Source of the DNA: Cafeteria roenbergensis
Lineage: Eukaryota > Sar > Bigyra > Bicosoecida > Cafeteriaceae
DNA: 64,000 nt
NCBI GenBank assembly: GCA_008330645.1
Contig: VLTN01000042.1
Coordinates: 1-64,000, forward strand
Reading direction: 5' to 3'
This document shows positions 1 to 12,500 of this stretch, in pieces (position 1 is the stretch's first letter; the number at the start of each line of letters is the position of its first letter). A model generated the notes under the pieces. It saw nothing but the letters and a program-made list of their open reading frames with translations. It searched no databases and was not told the DNA's origin. Position numbers and translations under genes: made by a program.

Positions 1-3000
1 GGGCGGGTCGCTTGGCTGGCTGGCGAGCAGCGGCCGGTCCGTGGTGCGGGCGCGCAGCGTGTCGGTGGACATGTGCGACGTGACCAACACCAACACGAAC
101 GACCTGGTGGGCGAGTGGGTCGAGGTGGTGATCCGCGGTCGGGTGCGTCTGGGCGTGTCTCGCGGGGCGGTGGTGTCCCCGTCGGCGTCGGTGTCTTGGC
201 TGGCTGACGGCGTGGACCGGGTTGCGAACGCGACCGGATCGAGCGCGTCCGTCGAGGTTCTGGTTGCTGAGGTGGTGCCGCCATCGGCCACGCTGTCGAC
301 GTCGGGCCCCGTGGACGCGGGGGACCTGGTGACCACGACGGTGGTTGTGGGCCACAGCGGGGCGTCGAACGCGACCGCGTTCGGCCTGACTGTGCGCGAC
401 GCCGGGCTGGTGGCGGGCGGGATCGTGTCCGGGTCGGCGCGGTACTCGCTTCTGTCCGTGGCCGTGAACGGCACGGCCGTGCCGGGCGCGTCGGTGGGCA
501 CCTCCAGCTGGGGCTTCGGCGACTCGGTGGTGGAGCTTCCGCCGCTGCCTGCGGGGTCTGTGTCGGTGGTGGAGTACGTGGTGAAGATGCTGGGGAGCGT
601 GGAGGCCGGGGAGACGCTGCACCCCAACGTGTCGGTGACGTGGCGGTCGCACCCCACGGAGGTGTCGCGGGCGCAGAACACCACCGTGGCCTCGGACTCC
701 GTGGTGGCGCTGACGATCCGGTCCCCTGTCGTTTCGGTCGGGGTGCAGACGGACGACGCGTCCCCGGGGAACACGACCGCGCTGCGGGGCCAGGTCGTGG
801 CGTACAGCGTGCGAGTGCCCATCCCCGAGGGCGTGACGGCGTCGGCCCGGGTCGACTGGTCGGCTGCCACGTCGGGCTGGCCGGGCGACGCTCTCGAGGA
901 CCTGTCGATCGTGTCCGTGTGTCGTCGTCGTCGGGCGCGGTGACCACGAGCTGCGGGGTCGGGCGGGTCGCTTGGCTGGCTGGCGAGCAGCGGCCGGTCC
1001 GTGGTGCGGGCGCGCAGCGTGTCGGTGGACATGTGCGACGTGACCAACACCAACACGAACGACCTGGTAAGCGAGTGGGTCGAGGTGGTGATCCGCGGTC
1101 GGGTGCGTCTGGGCGTGTCTCGCGGGGCGGTGGTGTCCCCGTCGGCGTCGGTGTCTTGGCTGGCTGACGGCGTGGACCGGGTTGCGAACGCGACCGGATC
1201 GAGCGCGTCCGTCGAGGTTCTGGTTGCTGAGGTGGTGCCGCCATCGGCCACGCTGTCGACGTCGGGCCCCGTGGACGCGGGGGACCTGGTGACCACGACG
1301 GTGGTTGTGGGCCACAGCGGGGCGTCGAACGCGACCGCGTTCGGCCTGACTGTGCGCGACGCCGGGCTGGTGGCGGGCGGGATCGTGTCCGGGTCGGCGC
1401 GGTACTCGCTTCTGTCCGTGGCCGTGAACGGCACGGCCGTGCCGGGCGCTTCGGTGGGCACCTCCAGCTGGGGCTTCGGCGACGCGGTGGTGGAGCTTCC
1501 GCCGCTGCCTGCGGGGTCTGTGTCGGTGGTGGAGTACGTGGTGGAGATGCTGGGGAGCGTGGAGGCCGGGGAGACGCTGCACCCCAACGTGTCGGTGACG
1601 TGGCGGTCGCACCCCACGGAGGTGTCGCGGGCGCAGAACACCACCGTGGCCTCGGACTCCGTGGTGGCGCTGACGATCCGGTCCCCTGTCGTTTCGGTCG
1701 GGGTGCAGACGGACGACGCGTCCCCGGGGAACACGACCGCGCTGCGGGGCCAGGTCGTGGCGTACAGCGTGCGAGTGCCCATCCCCGAGGGCGTGACGGC
1801 GTCGGCCCGGGTCGACTGGTCGGCTGCCACGTCGGGCTGGCCGGGCGACGCTCTCGAGGACCTGTCGATCGTGTCCGTGTCGTCGTCGTCGGGCGCGGTG
1901 ACCACGAGCTGCGCGGGGTCGGGCGGGTCGCTTGGCTGGCTGGCGAGCAGCGGCCGGTCCGTGGTGCGGGCGCGCAGCGTGTCGGTGGACATGTGCGACG
2001 TGACCAACACCAACACGAACGACCTGGTAAGCGAGTGGGTCGAGGTGATGATCCGCGGTCGGGTGCGTCTGGGCGTGTCTCGCGGGGCGGTGGTGTCCCC
2101 GTCGGCGTCGGTGTCTTGGCTGGCTGACGGCGTGGACCGGGTTGCGAACGCGACCGGATCGAGCGCGTCCGTCGAGGTTCTGGTTGCTGAGGTGGTGCCG
2201 CCATCGGCCACGCTGTCGACGTCGGGCCCCGTGGACGCGGGGGACCTGGTGACCACGACGGTGGTTGTGGGCCACAGCGGGGCGTCGAACGCGACCGCGT
2301 TCGGCCTGACTGTGCGCGACGCCGGGCTGGTGGCGGGCGGGATCGTGTCCGGGTCGGCGCGGTACTCGCTTCTGTCCGTGGCCGTGAACGGCACGGCCGT
2401 GCCGGGCGCTTCGGTGGGCACCTCCAGCTGGGGCTTCGGCGACGCGGTGGTGGAGCTTCCGCCGCTGCCTGCGGGGTCTGTGTCGGTGGTGGAGTACGTG
2501 GTGGAGATGCTGGGGAGCGTGGAGGCCGGGGAGACGCTGCACCCCAACGTGTCGGTGACGTGGCGGTCGCACCCCACGGAGGTGTCGCGGGCGCAGAACA
2601 CCACCGTGGCCTCGGACTCCGTGGTGGCGCTGACGATCCGGTCCCCTGTCGTTTCGGTCGGGGTGCAGACGGACGACGCGTCCCGGGGAACACGACCGCG
2701 CTGCGGGGCCAGGTCGTGGCGTACAGCGTGCGAGTGCCCATCCCCGAGGGCGTGACGGCGTCGGCCCGGGTCGACTGGTCGGCTGCCACGTCGGGCTGGC
2801 CGGGCGACGCTCTCGAGGACCTGTCGATCGTGTCCGTGTCGTCGTCGTCGGGCGCGGTGACCACGAGCTGCGCGGGGTCGGGCGGGTCGCTTGGCTGGCT
2901 GGCGAACAGCGGCCGGTCCGTGGTGCGGGCGCGCAGCGTGTCGGTGGACATGTGCGACGTGACCAACACCAACACGAACGACCTGGTGGGCGAGTGGGTC

Positions 3001-3557
3001 GAGGTGATGATCCGCGGTCGGGTGCGTCTGGGCGTGTCTCGCGGGGTGGTGGTGTCCCCGTCGGCGTCGGTGTCTTGGCTGGCTGACGGCGTGGACCGGG
3101 TTGCGAACGCGACCGGATCGAGCGCGTCCGTCGAGGTTCTGGTTGCTGAGGTGGTGCCGCCATCGGCCACGCTGTCGACGTCGGGCCCCGTGGACGCGGG
3201 GGACCTGGTGACCACGACGGTGGTTGTGGGCCACAGCGGGGCGTCGAACGCGACCGCGTTCGGCCTGACTGTGCGCGACGCCGGGCTGGTGGCGGGCGGG
3301 ATCGTGTCCGGGTCGGCGCGGTACTCGCTTCTGTCCGTGGCCGTGAACGGCACGGCCGTGCCGGGCGCTTCGGTGGGCACCTCCAGCTGGGGCTTCGGCG
3401 ACGCGGTGGTGGAGCTTCCGCCGCTGCCTGCGGGGTCTGTGTCGGTGGTGGAGTACGTGGTGGAGATGCTGGGGAGCGTGGAGGCCGGGGAGACGCTGCA
3501 CCCCAGCGTGTCGGTGACGTGGCGGTCTCATCCCACGGAGGTGTCGCGGGCGCAGAA
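1..3557 (+). repeat. Homogenised 960-bp tandem repeat block 1
   Basis: Copies begin at about 1, 961, 1921 and 2880, the last partial, and are nearly identical at base level. The 960-bp unit encodes 320 residues. Scattered markers are shared between neighbours: GGTAAGCGAG in the second and third copies and GTGATGATC in the third and fourth. Similarity stops abruptly at about 3557, just after the VSRAQN-coding stretch, where a diverged unit starts. The left edge is outside the window. Confidence 0.97.
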
Positions 3558-6500
3558 TTCCACGGTCTCTGGGAACAACAGCCTCCTTTTGGCGATCGCA
3601 CGGCCTACAGTTTCTCTGAACCTTGTTCCTGACCTTTTCGTCTCCTCCAACTTCTCGGTTGTGTCCATCGGATCTCGTGTGAATGTGTCACTGGTCCTGG
3701 TTTTCCCCGCCGGTTCGACTTCGGACTTGACTGTTGATGTCAACCTGTCTTCGTCCTCGGGTTCCTTCCTGGTGTTTGATTCTTCTCCGCTTGTTGCCTT
3801 GGAGTCCGGAGTGGATTGTCGCTTCGGAGGGAAGCTATTCAACCTCACGATGTTGACTTCTGAGGCGTTGAGAGTGTCGTTCTGTCAACTGGGCACGCCA
3901 GGAGCATTGCCGCAGGCAGTGACAATGATCTTCGCGTCCGTTGTTGCGGACGTGCCTTCGGCCCAGCCAGGCTCGTTCGCCTCTGCGACTGCTCAACTGA
4001 AGTCAACTTCAGCTCTGGACTCTTCGCCTTCGCCTCAAATTCTGACCGTTTGGCTCCCACAGCTCGTTGCAACTGTGGAGGCTCCTTTGCTGGCCCTTCG
4101 AGACGGCGGGGACGAGGTTTGCTGGAACGCATTGCTCAATGCGTCAGATCTTGCGCTACCTTCGTCGTCTGCGTTCGCCCTGGTCTTGTCGGAAAGTCTT
4201 GCGTCGCAAGGCTTGCTCACGAACCTGACTGCTAGTGGCCTTGGAGTCGTCTCGGCTGCGCAAAACGGAACGCTCGCGCTGACAGGAACGACCGTCCGTC
4301 GTGGAGCTCCCCTTGACCTTCGCCTCTGTGCAAAACTCAGTGAACGTGTCCGTCCAGGCATGGTTTTGCAATCGACTCTGTCGATTACCCTGCAGTCTCA
4401 CCCCGGGCCTCATTCTCGGGAGCTCTCCGTTGTTGCTTCACAAGTCAGCTTGGCTCAAGTCCCGCAAGTTGGTGCCGTCGTATCCGCCGTTGGTGACGGC
4501 TCGTCGCCCTCATCCGGAATCGTTGCGATTGGAGAATATGTGCTGCTGACCTTCGTGTTCAGCATACCACAGTCAACAATTGTGACACCGGAAATTCGCT
4601 TTGGGACGTCCCAAAACAGTATCGCTCCGATTCACTCGGTGGCGAATGCGATTGCTGGATCACCCTCGCTTGGCCTTGCGGTTCCGGGGTCAGCGGTGAC
4701 CGTGTCACCACTGGAGGGTCAGTCAAACGTCACGAGCCATGCCGACAGGTCGGAGTCATTTCTCCGCCTCCCAACTCTCACCCATCTCGCAACTTCGCCT
4801 ACCAGCCAGGTGGAAACCCTCTCGGTTGATCTTGAGTTCTTTGTCAAGGACGTGGCGAGCGCAAACCGTGGCGCGATGTTCGCATTCCAGGCATCGATGC
4901 ATTCGCTTGGTGAACAGCTGGCATCTGCGGATGTCTCGTTTGCCATTGTGGAGCCCGCTCTCTTACCCCTTTCGGTTGCACCACTTGCTGTCACTGGCGT
5001 TGACGCTATGGCCTCCATCCCGGTTTCTGTCCAGCTGACGCTTCAGGCCCTTGCTGACGGCCTTGCTTTCAATTCAACCCTCTTTGAAAGCGAAGTTATC
5101 TCCGGCAGGTACGTTCCCGAAGACGTCCAGTTCTCCGGCGCGCAAGCGGTGCAGCTTGCATCACTCTCCAGCCTGGACCGCGCTGCCCTTTCAACTCCTT
5201 TGCTGATGCTGGGCATGGGACAGTCTCCACTTCAGCTTGGTGGCGGAGCCAACTTTACGTTTGGGGCAAACTTCTCCCTTGACATTGAGTCCAACGACGT
5301 CACCACGATGCTCACCTCAGCCAACTTCTTTTCTCACTTCAACCTGACAAGGGCGAGGCGCTATACAGCTGTTGCCGCTGCAGGACCTGTGTTTGCGCAT
5401 GCGATTCCCGTTCTGGGTGTGTCGTTCTCTGGTGATCGAGCCGGTGGGTCGGACATCGTGCAAGGCGATTCGGTCGTTGTTGCAGGGGAGGTGGCCTTGC
5501 CAAACGCTCTGAGCAGTGCTTCAACTCTGACTGTCTTCTTCACTGTTTCTGGTCACATCACGTTCGGTGATGCAGCTGCCGTGTCTGTGACGGCCAGTGA
5601 CCAACATGTTCAATCCAACTGCAGCGGCGTGTTCGCGCCGCTCTCTTTGTTGCCTCCGGGGAACACTTACGTCGACGGAACCACAATTGTGGTTGCGCTT
5701 TGTACGCTCCAGAACTCCCAAAACTCCCTTGGGGTGAGCGAAGCCACTCGCATTGAGGCAAGGTTCCCGGTGCAAGGTGGCGTGGCAGGGTCTTCAGTTG
5801 TTGCGACGGTCAACTTTACGTCGCTTCTGGTTCCCGGGATCAACATCACTTCAGACGCACTGACCTTGACCGCGCCAAGTCTTGCGCTCTCGAACACAAC
5901 TGTGGAAGTGCCACGGCTTGCTGTGGATGGAGGCGATCTGATCGATGTAATCTTTTCAATCTTCCACGACGCGAATTCGTCATCGGATGCTTTCTCGCCA
6001 ACCCTGGTTGACCTCAACTTTGCTGCGTCGCAATACGCCGTTGACAGTGTCGAGGTCGACGGTGTCCGCGTTGAGTCGGTCAACAACTCGGCAGCTGCAG
6101 CTCGCCTGAATGTTATCCCGCTGGGAGCAACCCGAAGCGTTAGAGTCAGGATTCGGGTTGCGTCACGTGTGGAATCTGGACACAGGATCCGCCCGTTGTT
6201 CTCGGTGGAATACTCTTCGCACCCAACCAATCCTGCGCAGGGAGCCAACTTCACTGTGGTCGGCAAAGCAGCCGATGTGCCGACATTGCAGCCACAACTC
6301 AACTCTACCATAGTGGCAGACCAATGGACACCAAATGGCACGATCACAGTTGGGTCGGTCCTCACCTTTAAGTCTGCCATCGTGTTGCCAGAGTTGAGGA
6401 CTGGCGCCTTGAAGTTTTCCTTGCAAGCTTCTCAGGCAGGCTGGCTCTTTGCATCTCCGGAACTCAGCGTTCTATCCACCCGTGGCTCGGGAAGCTCGGT

Positions 6501-9500
6501 AGAAACCATTGAAGCAATTTGCTGCGCTGACTGTTCAATGGGCAACTTGACTGAGGCGTTCGTCGTCAGCGCGCAGCCGTCTGGTCTCGTCGCCACAGCT
6601 TGCGGCGATGTTGCCAACCACGACAGCGAAGACTTCGCGGCGGGTCCCGGAACATCTGAAGTGCTGCACTTCGAGCTGAAGACCAGAGTGCAGAATGTTG
6701 CCCAAGTAGCAGCGGGGCAACAACTCTCGGTGAACTTGACGGCGACAGCTGCCAACTCGTCGGCGCTGGTCTCTGCAACTTTCACTGTCGTTGAGCCAAG
6801 CTTGAGCTTCAATGTGACAGGATTCAATCAATCCAATGTGCTGGAAGCTGGCCAAACGTTCGCTTTGGAGGCAAGTTTGGCTCACGCTCAAAGCGCAAGC
6901 TTTGGCGGCGATGCGTACGAGGTTGCGCTGCTCGATGCTGCTCTGAGCAACGGCATGTATGCCCAGGCAGAGGCTTCTGTGAACGGCGTGGCTCTGGCTC
7001 TCCAGCCGCAGCCGCCTCAGGTTGCACGAATCCAGCAGCTTCCACCTCTCGATTCAGCCAGCGTCAGATGGACCAACATCGTCGTTCCTCCAGCGCATGC
7101 AGGAGTCACCCTGTCGCCTGCGGTTTCTCTGCTTTACCGCTCCCACCCGTCGGAGTTTGGACGGACCTATGTGGCCAACTCTTCAGCTCCACTTGGATGG
7201 GACACGCTCGTGCCCGTTGGGACCCCTAGTCTGTTGGTTCTTGAGGGCGGACAGTGGAACCCATCACAAGTTGCCTGGCCAGGCCAACGAATTCAGTTGC
7301 TCTGCTCCGTCAGAGTTCCTCGGCTGACGACCCTGAATGCTTCTGTTCAGGTGGGTGTTTCATCGTCAGTAGACCTCGTTGCCATGGCCGCGCCAGCTTC
7401 TGCCGCATTTCGACCGTCCATTGCCGCGGCTTCTGTTTCCCCAGCTGCCGTGGATATGGTGGACGTCAATGACATCTTGCCTGCGTACGGGCTGCAGCCC
7501 GGGCGCAGGTCCACTTGGACGAACAACCGCACGACCGGACCTCTGGAGTATCTTGACATCGTGGTGCGGGGAAACATTGGGCTGGGCTTGCCAGTGCAGA
7601 ATGGAGTCGCAGGCAATGTTTCCAGTGTCGTCGATTTCACTGGCGCCCAATCCCCAACGTCCAAGACAACATCGTTCACGGTTGTTGAGCCAGCACTTGG
7701 CCCGCTCGTCGGTTCGTTCCCGTGGGCTGCCCAGCCTCTCGACGCTGGTGACCCATTCGTATCCTTCCTCGAGCTCGGGCACCTGTCCAACAGCACTGCA
7801 TCGGCTTGGAACCTGACCTTCTCCAGCGACCTGCTCTCTCGTGGGTTGCTCGCTGTGACTCAAGTTGACGGGGCTTCGCTTTTGCCTGCTTCGCATGGAA
7901 CGGCCGAGTTTGCATTCGCACCCAAGCTTGAGCTCGCCAGTGCCAGCACAACAAACGTGACTACTTCGCTTCTGTCCTCGGCGGTCGTTGGCTCAGAAAT
8001 CTGGGTTCATTTTGAAGTTGTCGCGTTTGCCGGAGACTTGCTGCCAACACGGGAATCCTACCGCACCACTGCAATGCAGCGGCTAGCGTGGAAGGAGACG
8101 AACGTTTCTGTGGCACGCGGAGCTTCATTGCTCGGAGCCCCGGCAAGTGCTGTGCCCGGCGAGAGAGTTGAGCTAGAAGCGACATTTGAGCTGCCGGAAG
8201 GGTCGTTCCCCAACGCCTCTGTCGTCTGGACTCAGCAGTCGACTTCAGGTGCGGTGCGTCTCATGGACCCTCACGCAGATGGCAGTCGTCAGTCCACAAG
8301 TAGTGTCTCTCCAACCATCTGCTCTGGGAACGGTTGCCTCACCATGATCACAGCAAATGGGACAGTCATTGACAACTTGGGGCAGCTGGTAAACTCTGGC
8401 ACGAACAACAGCAAGGTTGATTGGGTACGAAGCCGCATCGTGAGCTGGATGTCGCCAACCGCGTTGAGACACGAAGAAGTGACAGTCAGCGCAACGCTTG
8501 TTTGGCAGTCCTCCCAAAGCCGGATACAATCGGATACCGAAGAACTAAGACTGTCTGCAGTGGTTGCGGCTCTTTCCCCACCGGAGGTGTCTGTGAACAC
8601 AAGCCAATCGGTTGACGGAGGAGACGTGGTCACAATATCTGCGACAGTGGCCCACACCGTGAATTCCAATGCACCCGCATTCGGCCTGACTGTGCGCGAC
8701 GCCGGGCTGGTGGCGGGCGGGATCGTGTCCGGGTCGGCGCGGTACTCGCTTCTGTCCGTGGCCGTGAACGGCACGGCCGTGCCGGGCGCTTCGGTGGGCA
8801 CCTCCAGCTGGGGCTTCGGCGACGCGGTGGTGGAGCTTCCGCCGCTGCCTGCGGGGTCTGTGTCGGTGGTGGAGTACGTGGTGAAGATGCTGGGGAGCGT
8901 GGAGGCCGGGGAGACGCTGCACCCCAACGTGTCGGTGACGTGGCGGTCGCACCCCACGGAGGTGTCGCGGGCGCAGAACACCACCGTGGCCTCGGACTCC
9001 GTGGTGGCGCTGACGATCCGGTCCCCTGTCGTTTCGGTCGGGGTGCAGACGGACGACGCGTCCCCGGGGAACACGACCGCGCTGCGGGGCCAGGTCGTGG
9101 CGTACAGCGTGCGAGTGCCCATCCCCGAGGGCGTGACGGCGTCGGCCCGGGTCGACTGGTCGGCTGCCACGTCGGGCTGGCCGGGCGACGCTCTCGAGGA
9201 CCTGTCGATCGTGTCCGTGTCGTCGTCGTCGGGCGCGGTGACCACGAGCTGCGCGGGGTCGGGCGGGTCGCTTGGCTGGCTGGCGAGCAGCGGCCGGTCC
9301 GTGGTGCGGGCGCGCAGCGTGTCGGTGGACATGTGCGACGTGACCAACACCAACACGAACGACCTGGTGGGCGAGTGGGTCGAGGTGGTGATCCGCGGTC
9401 GGGTGCGTCTGGGCGTGTCTCGCGGGGCGGTGGTGTCCCCGTCGGCGTCGGTGTCTTGGCTGGCTGACGGCGTGGACCGGGTTGCGAACGCGACCGGATC

Positions 9501-12500
9501 GAGCGCGTCCGTCGAGGTTCTGGTTGCTGAGGTGGTGCCGCCATCGGCCACGCTGTCGACGTCGGGCCCCGTGGACGCGGGGGACCTGGTGACCACGACG
9601 GTGGTTGTGGGCCACAGCGGGGCGTCGAACGCGACCGCGTTCGGCCTGACTGTGCGCGACGCCGGGCTGGTGGCGGGCGGGATCGTGTCCGGGTCGGCGC
9701 GGTACTCGCTTCTGTCCGTGGCCGTGAACGGCACGGCCGTGCCGGGCGCTTCGGTGGGCACCTCCAGCTGGGGCTTCGGCGACGCGGTGGTGGAGCTTCC
9801 GCCGCTGCCTGCGGGGTCTGTGTCGGTGGTGGAGTACGTGGTGGAGATGCTGGGGAGCGTGGAGGCCGGGGAGACGCTGCACCCCAACGTGTCGGTGACG
9901 TGGCGGTCGCACCCCACGGAGGTGTCGCGGGCGCAGAACACCACCGTGGCCTCGGACTCCGTGGTGGCGCTGACGATCCGGTCCCCTGTCGTTTCGGTCG
10001 GGGTGCAGACGGACGACGCGTCCCGGGGAACACGACCGCGCTGCGGGGCCAGGTCGTGGCGTACAGCGTGCGAGTGCCCATCCCCGAGGGCGTGACGGCG
10101 TCGGCCCGGGTCGACTGGTCGGCTGCCACGTCGGGCTGGCCGGGCGACGCTCTCGAGGACCTGTCGATCGTGTCCGTGTCGTCGTCGTCGGGCGCGGTGA
10201 CCACGAGCTGCGCGGGGTCGGGCGGGTCGCTTGGCTGGCTGGCGAGCAGCGGCCGGTCCGTGGTGCGGGCGCGCAGCGTGTCGGTGGACATGTGCGACGT
10301 GACCAACACCAACACGAACGACCTGGTGGGCGAGTGGGTCGAGGTGGTGATCCGCGGTCGGGTGCGTCTGGGCGTGTCTCGCGGGGCGGTGGTGTCCCCG
10401 TCGGCGTCGGTGTCTTGGCTGGCTGACGGCGTGGACCGGGTTGCGAACGCGACCGGATCGAGCGCGTCCGTCGAGGTTCTGGTTGCTGAGGTGGTGCCGC
10501 CATCGGCCACGCTGTCGACGTCGGGCCCCGTGGACGCGGGGGACCTGGTGACCACGACGGTGGTTGTGGGCCACAGCGGGGCGTCGAACGCGACCGCGTT
10601 CGGCCTGACTGTGCGCGACGCCGGGCTGGTGGCGGGCGGGATCGTGTCCGGGTCGGCGCGGTACTCGCTTCTGTCCGTGGCCGTGAACGGCACGGCCGTG
10701 CCGGGCGCTTCGGTGGGCACCTCCAGCTGGGGCTTCGGCGACGCGGTGGTGGAGCTTCCGCCGCTGCCTGCGGGGTCTGTGTCGGTGGTGGAGTACGTGG
10801 TGGAGATGCTGGGGAGCGTGGAGGCCGGGGAGACGCTGCACCCCAACGTGTCGGTGACGTGGCGGTCGCACCCCACGGAGGTGTCGCGGGCGCAGAACAC
10901 CACCGTGGCCTCGGACTCCGTGGTGGCGCTGACGATCCGGTCCCCTGTCGTTTCGGTCGGGGTGCAGACGGACGACGCGTCCCCGGGGAACACGACCGCG
11001 CTGCGGGGCCAGGTCGTGGAGTACAGCGTGCGAGTGCCCATCCCCGAGGGCGTGACGGCGTCGGCCCGGGTCGACTGGTCGGCTGCCACGTCGGGCTGGC
11101 CGGGCGACGCTCTCGAGGACCTGTCGATCGTGTCCGTGTCGTCGTCGTCGGGCGCGGTGACCACGAGCTGCGCGGGGTCGGGCGGGTCGCTTGGCTGGCT
11201 GGCGAGCAGCGGCCGGTCCGTGGTGCGGGCGCGCAGCGTGTCGGTGGACATGTGCGACGTGACCAACACCAACACGAACGACCTGGTGGGCGAGTGGGTC
11301 GAGGTGGTGATCCGCGGTCGGGTGCGTCTGGGCGTGTCTCGCGGGGCGGTGGTGTCCCCGTCGGCGTCGGTGTCTTGGCTGGCTGACGGCGTGGACCGGG
11401 TTGCGAACGCGACCGGATCGAGCGCGTCCGTCGAGGTTCTGGTTGCTGAGGTGGTGCCGCCATCGGCCACGCTGTCGACGTCGGGCCCCGTGGACGCGGG
11501 GGACCTGGTGACCACGACGGTGGTTGTGGGCCACAGCGGGGCGTCGAACGCGACCGCGTTCGGCCTGACTGTGCGCGACGCCGGGCTGGTGGCGGGCGGG
11601 ATCGTGTCCGGGTCGGCGCGGTACTCGCTTCTGTCCGTGGCCGTGAACGGCACGGCCGTGCCGGGCGCTTCGGTGGGCACCTCCAGCTGGGGCTTCGGCG
11701 ACGCGGTGGTGGAGCTTCCGCCGCTGCCTGCGGGGTCTGTGTCGGTGGTGGAGTACGTGGTGGAGATGCTGGGGAGCGTGGAGGCCGGGGAGACGCTGCA
11801 CCCCAACGTGTCGGTGACGTGGCGGTCGCACCCCACGGAGGTGTCGCGGGCGCAGAACACCACCGTGGCCTCGGACTCCGTGGTGGCGCTGACGATCCGG
11901 TCCCCTGTCGTTTCGGTCGGGGTGCAGACGGACGACGCGTCCCGGGGAACACGACCGCGCTGCGGGGCCAGGTCGTGGCGTACAGCGTGCGAGTGCCCAT
12001 CCCCGAGGGCGTGACGGCGTCGGCCCGGGTCGACTGGTCGGCTGCCACGTCGGGCTGGCCGGGCGACGCTCTCGAGGACCTGTCGATCGTGTCCGTGTCG
12101 TCGTCGTCGGGCGCGGTGACCACGAGCTGCGCGGGGTCGGGCGGGTCGCTTGGCTGGCTGGCGAGCAGCGGCCGGTCCGTGGTGCGGGCGCGCAGCGTGT
12201 CGGTGGACATGTGCGACGTGACCAACACCAACACGAACGACCTGGTGGGCGAGTGGGTCGAGGTGGTGATCCGCGGTCGGGTGCGTCTGGGCGTGTCTCG
12301 CGGGGCGGTGGTGTCCCCGTCGGCGTCGGTGTCTTGGCTGGCTGACGGCGTGGACCGGGTTGCGAACGCGACCGGATCGAGCGCGTCCGTCGAGGTTCTG
12401 GTTGCTGAGGTGGTGCCGCCATCGGCCACGCTGTCGACGTCGGGCCCCGTGGACGCGGGGGACCTGGTGACCACGACGGTGGTTGTGGGCCACAGCGGGG

